DNA of 41,452 nt, taken from the NCBI GenBank assembly GCA_021737325.1, contig JAIPED010000010.1, positions 1-41,452 of the forward strand. The letters are read 5' to 3'. This document shows positions 1 to 8,798 of this stretch, one piece after another. How positions within the stretch are numbered: position 1 is the first letter of the stretch; each line of letters opens with the position of its first letter. Below the pieces are notes generated by a model that worked only from the letters and a program-made list of their open reading frames with translations, was not told the DNA's origin and ran no database searches. The position numbers were made by a program, and so were the translations under genes. This stretch comes from Deltaproteobacteria bacterium. Its GTDB lineage: Bacteria; Desulfobacterota; Syntrophia; Syntrophales; JAIPED01.

Positions 1-1332
1 GAGCAGCAGTCAACGGGAAAAGCGCTTGTTTTTGAGCTACCGGACGCTCCTTCGCGCACCGCTTTTGACTACGCGATTCGCGAAGGTTTTCCCGATTTAG
101 TTATTGCTTCCTCTGCCGTGATTGGGGGAAGGGATGTCGTGAAGTTGCAGTTTTCCGACAAACGCTCCGCAGAACTGGCTAAAATGGCGGTGGAGCAATC
201 ATTAGAGACAATCCGTAATAGGATAGACCAATTTGGAGTTACCGAACCTGAAATAATTCCCGAGGCGGCAAACCGCATTGTTTTGCAACTTCCTGGCATT
301 AAAGAACCCGCCCGTGCCAAAGCAATCATCGGCAAAACGGCACTTTTAGAATTCAAGATTGTGGACGATTCTCAATTCCCTGAGGAAGCCCTACGGGGAT
401 CCATTCCACAGGGTAGTTACATCGCCTATTCGCGCAAACTAGATCGCTCTAGTGGTAGGATGACGGAAACACCGTTTCTGTTAAAAGAAAGGGCTTTAAT
501 GACTGGCGAAACATTGGAAAGCGCCGGAGTTAAGCTGGGAGGACAATATGGCGATCCCTACATTGAGTTAGTGTTCAACGACCATGGCGCTAGAGAGTTT
601 GAGAGGGTTACCGGAGATAATGTGCATAAAAGAATGGCTATTGTTCTCGATGGCGTTGTCCATTCCGCTCCCGAAATTAGAGAACGCATTGCCGGTGGAC
701 AGGCAATTATTGAAGGTAGTTTTACCATGGATGACGCAAGGGATCTGGCGATAATTTTGCACGCAGGTGCGCTTCCCGCTCCCGTAAACATTTTGGAAGA
801 AAGGTCGGTCGGCCCTTCTTTAGGGCAGGATTCCATCGAACAGGGCATCACTGCTTGTCTTTTGGGTGGCTTTATCGTCATTATTTTCATGGGTGTGTAT
901 TATCGCTTCTCTGGTTTGATCGCAAATTCCGCACTGTTATTGAACATTATCATCCTACTAGGGACGCTTGCGGCCTTTAAGGCAACACTCACACTTCCCG
1001 GTATCGCGGGGATCGTACTTACCCTCGGCATGGCAGTTGATGCCAATGTAATAATATTTGAAAGGATTCGTGAAGAGCTTCGCGCAGGCAAGTCGGCGGC
1101 ACTAGCCGTTCAACAAGGTTATAGCCGCGCTTTCTTAACAATCCTTGATGCCAATGTAACCACGCTGATCGCCGCACTCTTTCTTTTTGGATTTGGCACA
1201 GGACCAATAAAAGGCTTTGCGGTAACGCTTAGTATCGGCATCTTGGCCAGTATGTTCACGGCAATCTTTGTTACTCGTATCGTTCTTGATTACTTGGTCA
1301 TCAACAAGCGAGTTTCATCGCTAAGTATATAA
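1..1332 (+). CDS. secD: Protein translocase subunit SecD (5' end cut by window)
   Basis: SecD works with SecF in the inner membrane, using the proton-motive force to help complete Sec-dependent export. The reading frame is open from base 1, so the track's GTG at 118 is internal and the gene begins upstream. About 443 residues are visible. They hold the end of the periplasmic P1 domain (conserved stretch IRNRIDQFGVTEPEI), the small second periplasmic portion, and the C-terminal RND-type membrane block with the signature GMAVDANVIIFERIREEL and a late GFAVTLSIGILASMFTAI segment. secF follows after 16 nt, the usual pairing. Only the N-terminus is missing and nothing looks broken. The identity is certain. 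Confidence 0.96.
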   Translation, partial: EQQSTGKALVFELPDAPSRTAFDYAIREGFPDLVIASSAVIGGRDVVKLQFSDKRSAELAKMAVEQSLETIRNRIDQFGVTEPEIIPEAANRIVLQLPGIKEPARAKAIIGKTALLEFKIVDDSQFPEEALRGSIPQGSYIAYSRKLDRSSGRMTETPFLLKERALMTGETLESAGVKLGGQYGDPYIELVFNDHGAREFERVTGDNVHKRMAIVLDGVVHSAPEIRERIAGGQAIIEGSFTMDDARDLAIILHAGALPAPVNILEERSVGPSLGQDSIEQGITACLLGGFIVIIFMGVYYRFSGLIANSALLLNIIILLGTLAAFKATLTLPGIAGIVLTLGMAVDANVIIFERIREELRAGKSAALAVQQGYSRAFLTILDANVTTLIAALFLFGFGTGPIKGFAVTLSIGILASMFTAIFVTRIVLDYLVINKRVSSLSI

Positions 1333-1348
1333 TCTAGTAGGAGCTATT

Positions 1349-2257
1349 ATGCACTTTCAATTGATAAAAGGAACCAATATTGATTTCGTTAAGTCCATGA
1401 AATACTCGCTACTAGCGTCTTGTATCGCGATTCTGCTTAGCGTTGCCTCAATAGTTTGGCATGGCGGATTAAATCTGGGGATTGATTTTGCGGGTGGCAC
1501 CCTCATGCAGGTACAGTTTCACAAAGAGGTCAGCGTTAATGATGTCCGCTCCGCATTAAAGCCCATTGGTTATGAACATTCCACAATCCAACAGTTCGGC
1601 GATAAAAATGAATTTATCATTCGGATTACCGAATCGACATCCGATATCAAGGGATTATCCGATAAAATTACAGAGGCGTTGCAAACATCGCTCGGTGCTG
1701 ATTCTTTAGAAGTAAGACGAGTGGAAATTGTGGGACCCAAGGTCGGTGAAGCGTTAGTCAAAAAAGCTCTATGGGCTATCGTTCTTGCATGGTTGGGCAT
1801 TCTTATTTATGTTGCTTTCCGCTTCCAGTTCCGCTTCGGAGTTGGGGGTATCATTGCCTTAATCCACGATACCATTATTTCCATCGGCGTTCTGTCGCTG
1901 CTTAATAGAGAGTTTGACCTCACAGTTGTTGCCGCCATTCTGACGATGATTGGTTATTCTATCAACGACACTATCATCGTTTGCGATAGGATTAGAGAGA
2001 ATATGACAAAGTATGAAGGCAAACCGTTGGCGGAAATTATCAATAGAAGCATCAACGAAACCCTAGCCCGCACGGTCATAGTATCTTTAACTGTACTGCT
2101 AGTTTTGTTACCGCTATTCTTTTTCGGCGGAACCGTTATCAACAATTTTGCTCTTTTGCTCATTGTTGGCGTTGTTGTTGGCACCTACTCTTCCATTTTT
2201 GTTGCTAGTCCTGTTGTTTTATTCTGGGAAAAGTTTGTTCACAAACGGGGTAAATAA
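1349..2257 (+). CDS. secF: Protein translocase subunit SecF
   Basis: Partner of SecD in the SecDF export-accessory complex of the inner membrane. The 302 residues match the usual SecF size. There is an N-terminal membrane segment, the LGIDFAGGTLMQVQF motif around residue 45, a small periplasmic domain, then five membrane segments containing GYSINDTIIVCDRIREN and a Gly-rich last helix. The ATG is preceded by AGGAG six bases upstream, which fixes the start. It follows secD by 16 nt and is followed 5 nt later by a small membrane protein gene, so one transcript is likely. Confidence 0.97.
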   Translation: MHFQLIKGTNIDFVKSMKYSLLASCIAILLSVASIVWHGGLNLGIDFAGGTLMQVQFHKEVSVNDVRSALKPIGYEHSTIQQFGDKNEFIIRITESTSDIKGLSDKITEALQTSLGADSLEVRRVEIVGPKVGEALVKKALWAIVLAWLGILIYVAFRFQFRFGVGGIIALIHDTIISIGVLSLLNREFDLTVVAAILTMIGYSINDTIIVCDRIRENMTKYEGKPLAEIINRSINETLARTVIVSLTVLLVLLPLFFFGGTVINNFALLLIVGVVVGTYSSIFVASPVVLFWEKFVHKRGK

Positions 2258-2262
2258 AAAGG

Positions 2263-2775
2263 GTGTATTCTCCTCTACTAACTCTTGCCGTTATTTTGCT
2301 TTTTGTCGGCATTGCTCTGACGGTGCTTAATTTACATGGAATGATCCTGATTTTTTTGGTGGTATTGGTGCTGGCGCTTTTCAGTGGGTTTAGCTTGGTC
2401 AGTAAGCAGTTGCTCGCTATGGCAACGGTCTTCGCATTGTTCTCCGAGGGAATAAAACTACAACAGGCAAGAACATCACGCGATTTCTGGTTTGCCAAGG
2501 CCGATATTAGATTAGCGATAATCGCTACCGCCATTGCCTCCCTTCTTCTGGTCTGCCTGCTTACACCTGTCCTTTATGGCCTAGGGGTTGTCTTGGGTAT
2601 ATTTAGCGGATCTTTGTTAGGGGTTATTTATGAGGCCCGACAACGCAGGCGCAAAGGCGGCTATAATAGCCGAGTAGAAAAAAAGATCATCGCCGCACAT
2701 GTATCATGGATGGCGGCACACGGCTTGTTAAGCGTTGTAGTTGTTATTGCCACACTGGTGGGATTATATTCCTAA
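2263..2775 (+). CDS. Small multi-pass membrane protein, unknown function
   Basis: A 170-residue protein starting with GTG 5 nt after secF. About four to five hydrophobic helices are visible: residues 5-35, 40-60, about 85-120 and 145-168, with the basic loop RQRRRKGG between the last pairs. The Gly-rich stretch GLGVVLGIFSGSLLGVIYEA faintly recalls the DUF456 type of membrane protein, but I do not recognise the family. The ribosome-binding site is weak (AAAAGGG almost touching the GTG), so translation may be coupled to secF. It sits between secF and lepB on the same strand, which hints at an envelope role only by position. No catalytic motif is seen. Confidence 0.7.
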   Translation: MYSPLLTLAVILLFVGIALTVLNLHGMILIFLVVLVLALFSGFSLVSKQLLAMATVFALFSEGIKLQQARTSRDFWFAKADIRLAIIATAIASLLLVCLLTPVLYGLGVVLGIFSGSLLGVIYEARQRRRKGGYNSRVEKKIIAAHVSWMAAHGLLSVVVVIATLVGLYS

Positions 2776-2789
2776 GGAAAGGATACAAA

Positions 2790-3395
2790 GTGAATAAGCA
2801 AAAAATCCGTGAATATGCAGAAGTTATTTTTTTCGCCCTATTGATAGCCTTTTTTGTGAGAACCTTTATCGTGCAGGCATTTACTATACCCTCAGGATCC
2901 ATGAAGCCTTCGCTACAAATTGGCGATTTCCTGCTCACCAACAAGCTGGCTTATGGAATAAGGGTTCCGCTAATCGACAAATTCATCCTGCGCTTTGCCC
3001 CCCCCGAGCAAGGGGACATGCTGGTATTCCAGTTTCCCTTGGATCGCTCGAAGGATTTTATCAAGCGAGTTATCGCTGTACCTGGAGACTCCGTGGAAAT
3101 TAAGAACAAGCAACTCTTTGTAAACGAAATTTTACAAGAACACGAATTTGCCGTTTTCGCTGATGAAAATATTCTTCCTGCGGGTATCTCCACAAGGGAT
3201 AATCTGCCCCGTTTCATCGTCCCCGAAGATTCCTTTTTTGTCATGGGGGATAACCGTGATCAAAGCCATGATAGTCGCTTTTGGGGATTTGTGAAGAGAG
3301 ACGATATTCTGGGTGAAGCGTTGATAATCTATTGGTCTTGGGATTCTGAAAACTTTACACCCCGCTGGAAACGAATTGGTAAAATTTTGCATTAG
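2790..3395 (+). CDS. lepB: Signal peptidase I
   Basis: Removes signal peptides from exported proteins at the outer face of the inner membrane, using a Ser/Lys dyad. The track's ORF begins at 2706, but a GTG at 2790 has a strong AAGGAAAGG eight bases upstream and gives a normal 201-residue enzyme that begins directly with the N-terminal membrane anchor. The catalytic Ser is Ser37 in PSGSMKPSL and the Lys is Lys92 in FIKRVIAVPGD. The closing box is FFVMGDNRDQSHDSRFWGFV. It lies in the export cluster with secD and secF and is followed 14 nt later by the plsC-type gene. The identity is secure. Confidence 0.97.
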   Translation: MNKQKIREYAEVIFFALLIAFFVRTFIVQAFTIPSGSMKPSLQIGDFLLTNKLAYGIRVPLIDKFILRFAPPEQGDMLVFQFPLDRSKDFIKRVIAVPGDSVEIKNKQLFVNEILQEHEFAVFADENILPAGISTRDNLPRFIVPEDSFFVMGDNRDQSHDSRFWGFVKRDDILGEALIIYWSWDSENFTPRWKRIGKILH

Positions 3396-3409
3396 GAAGG
3401 GATTGTGTT

Positions 3410-4165
3410 GTGGAGCACAATGTAACTTTGAGATTGAAAGTAAAAGCCATGTTGCGGTCAATCGGTGTATTGTTTGCCGCTACGGTAATTACTGGTTTTT
3501 TTTCCGTTTGTGCGATAATTTTTGATCTAGTCTCACCCAATCAAACCCGCATACATCGCATTGCCCAGCTCTGGGCGGATGAACTGCTGCGGCTATTTGG
3601 AGCAAAAATAGTAGTCTTGGGACGCGATAACATCATCGTTAATAGTCCCGTCATTTTCATGTCCAACCATCAAGGACTCTTTGATATCCTGGCGCTTTAT
3701 CGTGCGGTACCGGTACAATTTCGCTGGATAATTAAAAAGGAACTGTTTGCAATTCCTCTTTTTGGCAGGGCGATCAAAAATGCCGGATATATAAAACTTG
3801 ACCGAAAAAACAGGGAGAACGCCATCAAGGATGTTGAAATTGCCGCGCAAAAAATCCGTGGCGGAACCAGCATTATGACCTTTCCCGAGGGAACGAGATG
3901 CGTTGATGGTAGGATTGGAGAGTTCAAGAGGGGGATGTTTCACCTTGCCCTACAAACGGGCGTACCGATAATACCAATTACCATTGTCGGCGCTTTTGAA
4001 ATCCTTAACAGACTAACGGCAGGGGTAGGGGAAGGAAGGGTGGTTACGGTAATCATCGGAGAACCCATAGAAACCGCTAGCTATTCCACAGAAATGAGTG
4101 GAGAGCTAATCGCACGGGTGCGTCAAGCAGTAGTCGCAAACTACGATAAATACACCCACTACTAG
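3410..4165 (+). CDS. plsC: 1-acyl-sn-glycerol-3-phosphate acyltransferase (PlsC type)
   Basis: Predicted to acylate lysophosphatidic acid to phosphatidic acid in membrane phospholipid synthesis. It has an N-terminal hydrophobic segment (residues 15-40). The acyltransferase block I catalytic motif is NHQGLFD (NHxxxxD), block II lies around the Arg of FGRAIKNAGYIKLDR, and block III is FPEGTR. At 251 residues it matches the PlsC family. The start is GTG at 3410, with AGGAAGG nine bases upstream. It is likely co-transcribed with lepB. A lyso-ornithine or other acyl-acceptor specificity cannot be excluded from sequence alone. Confidence 0.9.
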   Translation: MEHNVTLRLKVKAMLRSIGVLFAATVITGFFSVCAIIFDLVSPNQTRIHRIAQLWADELLRLFGAKIVVLGRDNIIVNSPVIFMSNHQGLFDILALYRAVPVQFRWIIKKELFAIPLFGRAIKNAGYIKLDRKNRENAIKDVEIAAQKIRGGTSIMTFPEGTRCVDGRIGEFKRGMFHLALQTGVPIIPITIVGAFEILNRLTAGVGEGRVVTVIIGEPIETASYSTEMSGELIARVRQAVVANYDKYTHY

Positions 4166-4258
4166 CGGCTACCAAAGCGGGCATTGCCTGAGAACAAAAC
4201 AGTGGCATTGTACTTATGTTCGCCTCGAGCCGCTGAATAGCCTACCGAAACTTTGCTT

Positions 4259-6391
4259 ATGCGTGAAAAAGGGAGATTAAAAGGAGAATTGTTCTCAATA
4301 GCCTTATTGGGGCTAACGCTATTGTTGTTCCTCTCTCTTCTTTCATATTCATCCAGCGACCCCTCCTTTACCCACTATCGCCCATCTTCCGATGTGGATA
4401 ATATTTTTGGAGTTTTTGGTTCCCATCTCGCGAATTGCTTGCGATTGGGATTAGGATACACGGCATATTTACTCCCCATGCTCACTTTTTTGTGTGCGCT
4501 ATACTTGCTGTTAAACAAACAAAATTGGCTTGGTTGGGCATTCTATACTGGTTGCTTGGGAGTGTTATTTTCTTTGCCGTATTTTTTCCACTTTATTGCT
4601 TTACACACAGCGGACAGTTTTCACTATATTAACGGTGGCGGCTTACTGGGAGACTTAATTGCCACTGTCATGACCCCCGTTTTTAACAACGCGGGAACGC
4701 TTATCATTACCACCGTGGTTTTTTTATTGTCCGTTGTCATGCTTTTTAATTTTTCTTTACTAGCCTTTTGCAAAAATTCCCTTCGCCTAATAGTAAGGCT
4801 ATTCTATTTGTTACAACGCCGCTGGGAGATTTTGCGGCGCCATAACAACAAAAAACAACAGGTAGTTGAACCTGCTGTTAACATCAAACCTAGCACGAAT
4901 CCTTCCCCACCATCATCAACTCCACCGCCGCAAGAACGCTTCGATTTTTATTATGCCAGTGGTTCCTATCTTCTTCCCGACCTGAGATTGCTTGATGCTG
5001 TTCCCAAGCGTGATGAAAGGGTGAAAAAAGACCTACTCATCATGAATTCTAAAATACTGGAAACAAAACTGGCGGATTTTGATGTCGAGGCCAAGGTAAC
5101 AGAAGTGCGACCAGGCCCGGTGGTTACGACCTATGAGGTACAGCTTGCTTCGGGTGTAAAAATCAGCAAGATAACGGCGTTAAATAGCGATCTTGGCCTT
5201 GCTTTGCGCGCCGCCAGTATCCGCATTGCTCCGATAGCCGGTAAAGGAACCATCGGCATCGAAATTCCCAATCAGTCTCGAGAAATGGTCTGTCTAAAAT
5301 CTCTCTTAGAGAGCGAGGCTTTTACAGGCTCCTCCTCCAAACTCTCCATTGCTCTAGGAGCGGACATTGTGGGAATGCCCATAGTGTCTAACCTCGAAAA
5401 AATGCCGCACCTTCTGATTGCAGGAACAACAGGCTCGGGTAAAAGCGTAGCCTTGAACGCCATGATCTGCAGTATCCTCTACAAGTCAACCCCCGATGAA
5501 GTGAAATTTTTAATGATAGATCCTAAGAGGATTGAATTATCCTTCTACGAGGGTATTCCCCACTTGCTTCACCCTGTGGTTGTCGATCCGAAGGAGGCGG
5601 CAAGTGTTTTGCGCTGGGCGGTCGAAGAGATGGAGCGCCGTTATACCGTTATCGGTGATGCTGGGGTAAGAAGTATTGAAAGCTACAATAAGGGGGTATT
5701 AAACTCCAAAACACTGGATAAGCTATCCCTTGACGACGCTAACAAGGCAAGTATCTTGCCTTACATTGTAATAGTCCTTGATGAGCTTGCAGACTTAATG
5801 ATGGTCGCACAAAGAAATGTGGAAACATTCTTGGCACGCTTAGCGCAAAAAGCCCGTGCCGCAGGCATTCATATAATCGTTGCCACTCAAAGACCTTCCG
5901 TTGATGTAATTACGGGGGTAATTAAGGCCAACTTTCCTACCCGAATCTCCTTCCATGTTTCTTCAAAAGTCGATTCCCGCACGGTATTGGATCAGCAGGG
6001 TGCGGAAGATTTGCTAGGCGCGGGTGATATGTTATTTATGTCTTCTGGTAGCGTGGAGTTAAGAAGGATTCATGGTGCGTTTGTTTCCGAAAAAGAGATT
6101 GAACGGGTTGTCGAACACATCAAGAAGCAACGCGCACCTGTTTATGATACCTCCATCTCCGAAAAAGTGGCCACTCCTCTAGAGGCGGAAGAGGAGCGAA
6201 AAGATACGGATGAACACTACCAAAACGCCTTGGCAATTGTTCAGCAGCGGGGCGAAATATCCATTTCCTTCCTGCAAAGACAGTTAAACATCGGGTACAA
6301 TAGAGCGGCTAAATTGGTTGAACGCATGGAAAATGAGGGGATCGTTGGTCCTGCAGATGGCTCTAAAATGCGTAAAGTGATCCGAAGGTGA
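4259..6391 (+). CDS. ftsK: DNA translocase FtsK/SpoIIIE
   Basis: Septum-anchored ATP-driven DNA pump that clears the chromosome terminus from the division site. It is a compact 710-residue form. Four to five N-terminal membrane helices span about residues 10-180. A very short linker rich in Pro and Ser follows (about 215-230), then the motor with Walker A GTTGSGKS and Walker B VIVLDELADLMM. The C-terminal winged-helix gamma domain (about 640-710) contains LNIGYNRAAKLVERME and recognises oriented KOPS sites. The ATG at 4259 is preferred over the TTG two codons upstream at 4253, but neither has a good Shine-Dalgarno sequence. An 87-94 nt gap from plsC means it may have its own promoter, though I see no clear one. 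Confidence 0.95.
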   Translation: MREKGRLKGELFSIALLGLTLLLFLSLLSYSSSDPSFTHYRPSSDVDNIFGVFGSHLANCLRLGLGYTAYLLPMLTFLCALYLLLNKQNWLGWAFYTGCLGVLFSLPYFFHFIALHTADSFHYINGGGLLGDLIATVMTPVFNNAGTLIITTVVFLLSVVMLFNFSLLAFCKNSLRLIVRLFYLLQRRWEILRRHNNKKQQVVEPAVNIKPSTNPSPPSSTPPPQERFDFYYASGSYLLPDLRLLDAVPKRDERVKKDLLIMNSKILETKLADFDVEAKVTEVRPGPVVTTYEVQLASGVKISKITALNSDLGLALRAASIRIAPIAGKGTIGIEIPNQSREMVCLKSLLESEAFTGSSSKLSIALGADIVGMPIVSNLEKMPHLLIAGTTGSGKSVALNAMICSILYKSTPDEVKFLMIDPKRIELSFYEGIPHLLHPVVVDPKEAASVLRWAVEEMERRYTVIGDAGVRSIESYNKGVLNSKTLDKLSLDDANKASILPYIVIVLDELADLMMVAQRNVETFLARLAQKARAAGIHIIVATQRPSVDVITGVIKANFPTRISFHVSSKVDSRTVLDQQGAEDLLGAGDMLFMSSGSVELRRIHGAFVSEKEIERVVEHIKKQRAPVYDTSISEKVATPLEAEEERKDTDEHYQNALAIVQQRGEISISFLQRQLNIGYNRAAKLVERMENEGIVGPADGSKMRKVIRR

Positions 6392-6407
6392 TAACTTTTA
6401 TGAAATA

Positions 6408-6441
6408 GTATGGCGGGAGATGTTGTTTTCTCCCGCCATAC
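6408..6441. terminator. Hairpin between convergent ftsK and CoA-transferase genes
   Basis: A perfect 13-bp inverted repeat (GTATGGCGGGAGA and its complement) around an 8-nt loop, 17 nt after the ftsK stop and 14 nt from the stop of the convergent minus-strand gene. There is no long T-run on the plus side, and the minus side is moderately U-rich. It most likely serves as a bidirectional terminator or transcript-stabilising hairpin. Confidence 0.7.
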
Positions 6442-6454
6442 CAAGTAAAACCAC

Positions 6455-7225
6455 TTAACGACCTATCACATAGCGATAAGGGTCAATTTTTTCTCGGAGA
6501 ATGCTTAACTCGTCTGCCGTGGGTGGCTTATTCTCTTCAATCTTGGATGCCTTGAGTAATTCAAAACCACAGTTATCTTGTACATCCTTTTCCGAATAAC
6601 CAGGATTAATGGCGATTATGCGCATTCTTTTACTGGTCTCTTCAAAATCCATAACTGCCATGTTGGTAATTATTCTGTAAGGACCTGCTCCTAAAGGAAG
6701 TCCCGAGCGGGCACGCGAATCTCCGCCTTGCAGCCAGCCAGGAGTGGTTATGTAGTTGATCTTTTCGGCAAAGCGACGAGGATCTTGAGGAGTCATCACC
6801 ATCATCCGCCAGCAAAAAGAGGCAAAATCGTTCGCCCCACCTGACCCGGGAAACCTCACCTTTGGTTTTTGATGGTCGCTACCCATTCTGGTGGAATTGA
6901 GATTGCCAAACATATCAATCTGTGCCCCCCCTAAAAAGGTATAGTCTAGCATTCCTCTGCATGCGGTTTCCATGATCTCGCACATTCCACTTGCCATTAA
7001 TGCTTTGTAAGTCGTGCGGGAATCACCAACGGATATCGGCATTTCCGGAATCAATGGCGCCGCTCCACCGGCCTCAAAGAAGATTACCAGGTTAGGAGCT
7101 CCCGTTTTTTGTGCCAGCATCGCTGCCGCGCAGGGAGCGCCAGTCCCAACGCCCACCGAAGCCCCGTCCTCTAATTCCCGTGCTGCGGTACATATCATTA
7201 ACTCCATTGTATTGTAGTCAGCCAT
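6455..7225 (-). CDS. CoA-transferase beta subunit (glutaconate/3-oxoacid type)
   Basis: Second subunit of a class I CoA-transferase that would move CoA between a carboxylic acid and an acyl-CoA. The 256 residues match GctB-like subunits. The stretch FFEAGGAAP holds Glu51, at the position expected for the catalytic Glu of glutaconate CoA-transferase beta (Glu54 in the Acidaminococcus enzyme). Later come FLGGAQIDMFGNLNSTRMG and PGSGGANDFASF, both typical of the family. The gene is 12 nt downstream of the alpha subunit gene, so the two are translated together. The exact acid substrate is not readable. IpdB-like CoA-ester hydrolase subunits have the same fold, but this copy keeps the Glu. Neighbouring fatty-acid genes favour an acyl-activating role. 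Confidence 0.85.
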   Translation of the reverse strand: MADYNTMELMICTAARELEDGASVGVGTGAPCAAAMLAQKTGAPNLVIFFEAGGAAPLIPEMPISVGDSRTTYKALMASGMCEIMETACRGMLDYTFLGGAQIDMFGNLNSTRMGSDHQKPKVRFPGSGGANDFASFCWRMMVMTPQDPRRFAEKINYITTPGWLQGGDSRARSGLPLGAGPYRIITNMAVMDFEETSKRMRIIAINPGYSEKDVQDNCGFELLKASKIEENKPPTADELSILREKIDPYRYVIGR

Positions 7226-7237
7226 TGCTCTTCCCCC

Positions 7238-8236
7238 CTATTCCCTTGCTTTGATAAAGAGGAATTCTTTGTTGCGTAGCGCCTGCATTTTCCGAATTCC
7301 ACCATTCTTTTCTATGTATTCTATGTGATCACCACAACTGTAGATGTTGTATTCTAAGAACTTTGTTAGCTCTTCCACATCTTCCTCCGCTTTTAGCCAG
7401 CCACGAAGATGTTCCTCGTCAGAAAAATATTCGCCGTACATGTTGCCGGGATAGCTACCGAAAGGAACTTCACAGACAGCATCGACCAACCAATAAGGGA
7501 TGGATGTAAAACTGGGATCGCGGCGAATTTCTTCGGTTGGTATTAAGCGTTCACAGGTAATTATTAAGCGCTTGGAGGCCCGTGCCAGATCCAAATCAGA
7601 GACTGTTATGCCGCGTAAGCGACAATTACCGTAGATATCCGCCTCGTGAACATGAATGGCGGATACATCAGGAAATATTGCGGGCATTGCAGCGTACTTC
7701 ACCCCGGTAAAGGGGCACTCAATAACCTTGGCACCGCTGTAATGAAAGGTATCAGTCCCCATGATGTTACGGGAGGGATAGAATGAAACACCCGCTGCTG
7801 CGGCTTTGAAGCGAACCGAAAGTGAATAATTAGTCCACTCACTTATCTCAACCTTGCCACTCTCCATGTAGCGGCGAGCGTTAGGAGAAAGACCACGAGC
7901 CTCCAAACCAACTACATATGCCACATCCAGCTTGTCAAAAACTTCCCCAGCGCAGAGTATCTGAAAATCATGGGTGGAGGTATGTCCGGCAAAGCCCATA
8001 TTCTTCTTCCCTTGACGGACAATCTCGTGTGCAACGGCTGTCGGAATTCTGTTAGCACCAAAACCTCCTAGGGCCAGATAGTCACCGTTTTTGACAAACT
8101 TGGTAACGGCATCCTTGACTGACATTACCTTTGGTTCCAGTTTTCTGTTTTTTTTGCGGAAAAACTCCCGCGCCTTGTCCGCGTTGGGATCGGTAAAGAT
8201 CCTGCCAATTCCCTGTTGGATAACTTCCACTGACAT
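7238..8236 (-). CDS. CoA-transferase alpha subunit (glutaconate/3-oxoacid type)
   Basis: First subunit of the class I CoA-transferase. At 332 residues it resembles GctA. The first 40 residues form a basic extension (EFFRKKNRKLEPKVMS). The family core begins at DAVTKFVKNGDYLALGGFG, where the GGFG turn is conserved, and continues through PAIFPDVSAIHVHEADIYGNCRLRG, cut here in two halves by the usual DxxGN turn. The ATG is preceded by GGAGGAAC on the minus strand, so the start is firm. It is followed by the beta gene and preceded by the HNH nuclease gene 76 nt upstream. No frameshift is seen. Specificity is unknown. Confidence 0.86.
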   Translation of the reverse strand: MSVEVIQQGIGRIFTDPNADKAREFFRKKNRKLEPKVMSVKDAVTKFVKNGDYLALGGFGANRIPTAVAHEIVRQGKKNMGFAGHTSTHDFQILCAGEVFDKLDVAYVVGLEARGLSPNARRYMESGKVEISEWTNYSLSVRFKAAAAGVSFYPSRNIMGTDTFHYSGAKVIECPFTGVKYAAMPAIFPDVSAIHVHEADIYGNCRLRGITVSDLDLARASKRLIITCERLIPTEEIRRDPSFTSIPYWLVDAVCEVPFGSYPGNMYGEYFSDEEHLRGWLKAEEDVEELTKFLEYNIYSCGDHIEYIEKNGGIRKMQALRNKEFLFIKARE

Positions 8237-8312
8237 GTTCCTCCTTTTTTATTGTATCGCGGATTTGCCCGCGTTATACTCCCCCCGTGCCCCTACCGAT
8301 AAGGACTCCTTG

Positions 8313-8768
8313 TTATGTCTTTTTCTTTTTTTCCAAAGCCACCTTTAATCGCTGGGCAAACAGCCCTGAAGCATCGCCTTCATCGCTAAAAAAAATTCTC
8401 TCCTCCTTCTCCACGGTTTTAAGCGGGGCCAGATAGTCGCCAAGAATTTCCCGCGAATGTTCCGCTTCGTGGCAGTATGCACAAAGGTTTTCCCAGTTGC
8501 TTCCATCGGGAGGATTGTTATGGTGATTGCCATCTTTGTGATGAACCGTAAGCAAATGGCGATTCTGCGGTGTAAATTCTCGGGCACATTTGGCGCAAAC
8601 AAAGCCATGGATGGCCAATGAACGCTCCCGATAACTGTTCGTATCGGCTTGCTTGCCTTCACGAATTGCTTGTATGGTATCTGCAACGGGCTTATCGTTG
8701 ACAGAACGAGGTTGAACACCACCAACAGCAACCGTTCTCCCCATCCGTGCTGTGAATGTTCTTTTCAT
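8313..8768 (-). CDS. yajD: HNH nuclease, YajD family
   Basis: A 151-residue HNH-fold protein. The central block CAKCAREF, then LTVHHKDGNHHNNP, DGSNWENLCAYCH and EAEHSR, matches E. coli YajD closely: two CxxC zinc pairs and the HH...N...H catalytic signature. It is longer than YajD (about 115 residues), with a 45-residue N-terminal arm and a charged, Lys-ending C-terminus. GGAGGAGCC stands just before the ATG. The biological role of YajD proteins is unclear. It lies 30 nt after pglB and 76 nt before the CoA-transferase genes, so it is probably in their transcript without an obvious functional link. Confidence 0.85.
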   Translation of the reverse strand: MKRTFTARMGRTVAVGGVQPRSVNDKPVADTIQAIREGKQADTNSYRERSLAIHGFVCAKCAREFTPQNRHLLTVHHKDGNHHNNPPDGSNWENLCAYCHEAEHSREILGDYLAPLKTVEKEERIFFSDEGDASGLFAQRLKVALEKKKKT

Positions 8769-8798
8769 GGCTCCTCCAGCAGATAAATACCGATATCG

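Noticed and set aside
8255-8275. CGCGG...CCGCG hairpin before the CoA-transferase alpha gene as a terminator or attenuator.
   Set aside because: A five-base stem with no T-run. The genes on both sides read the same way and it is likely incidental.
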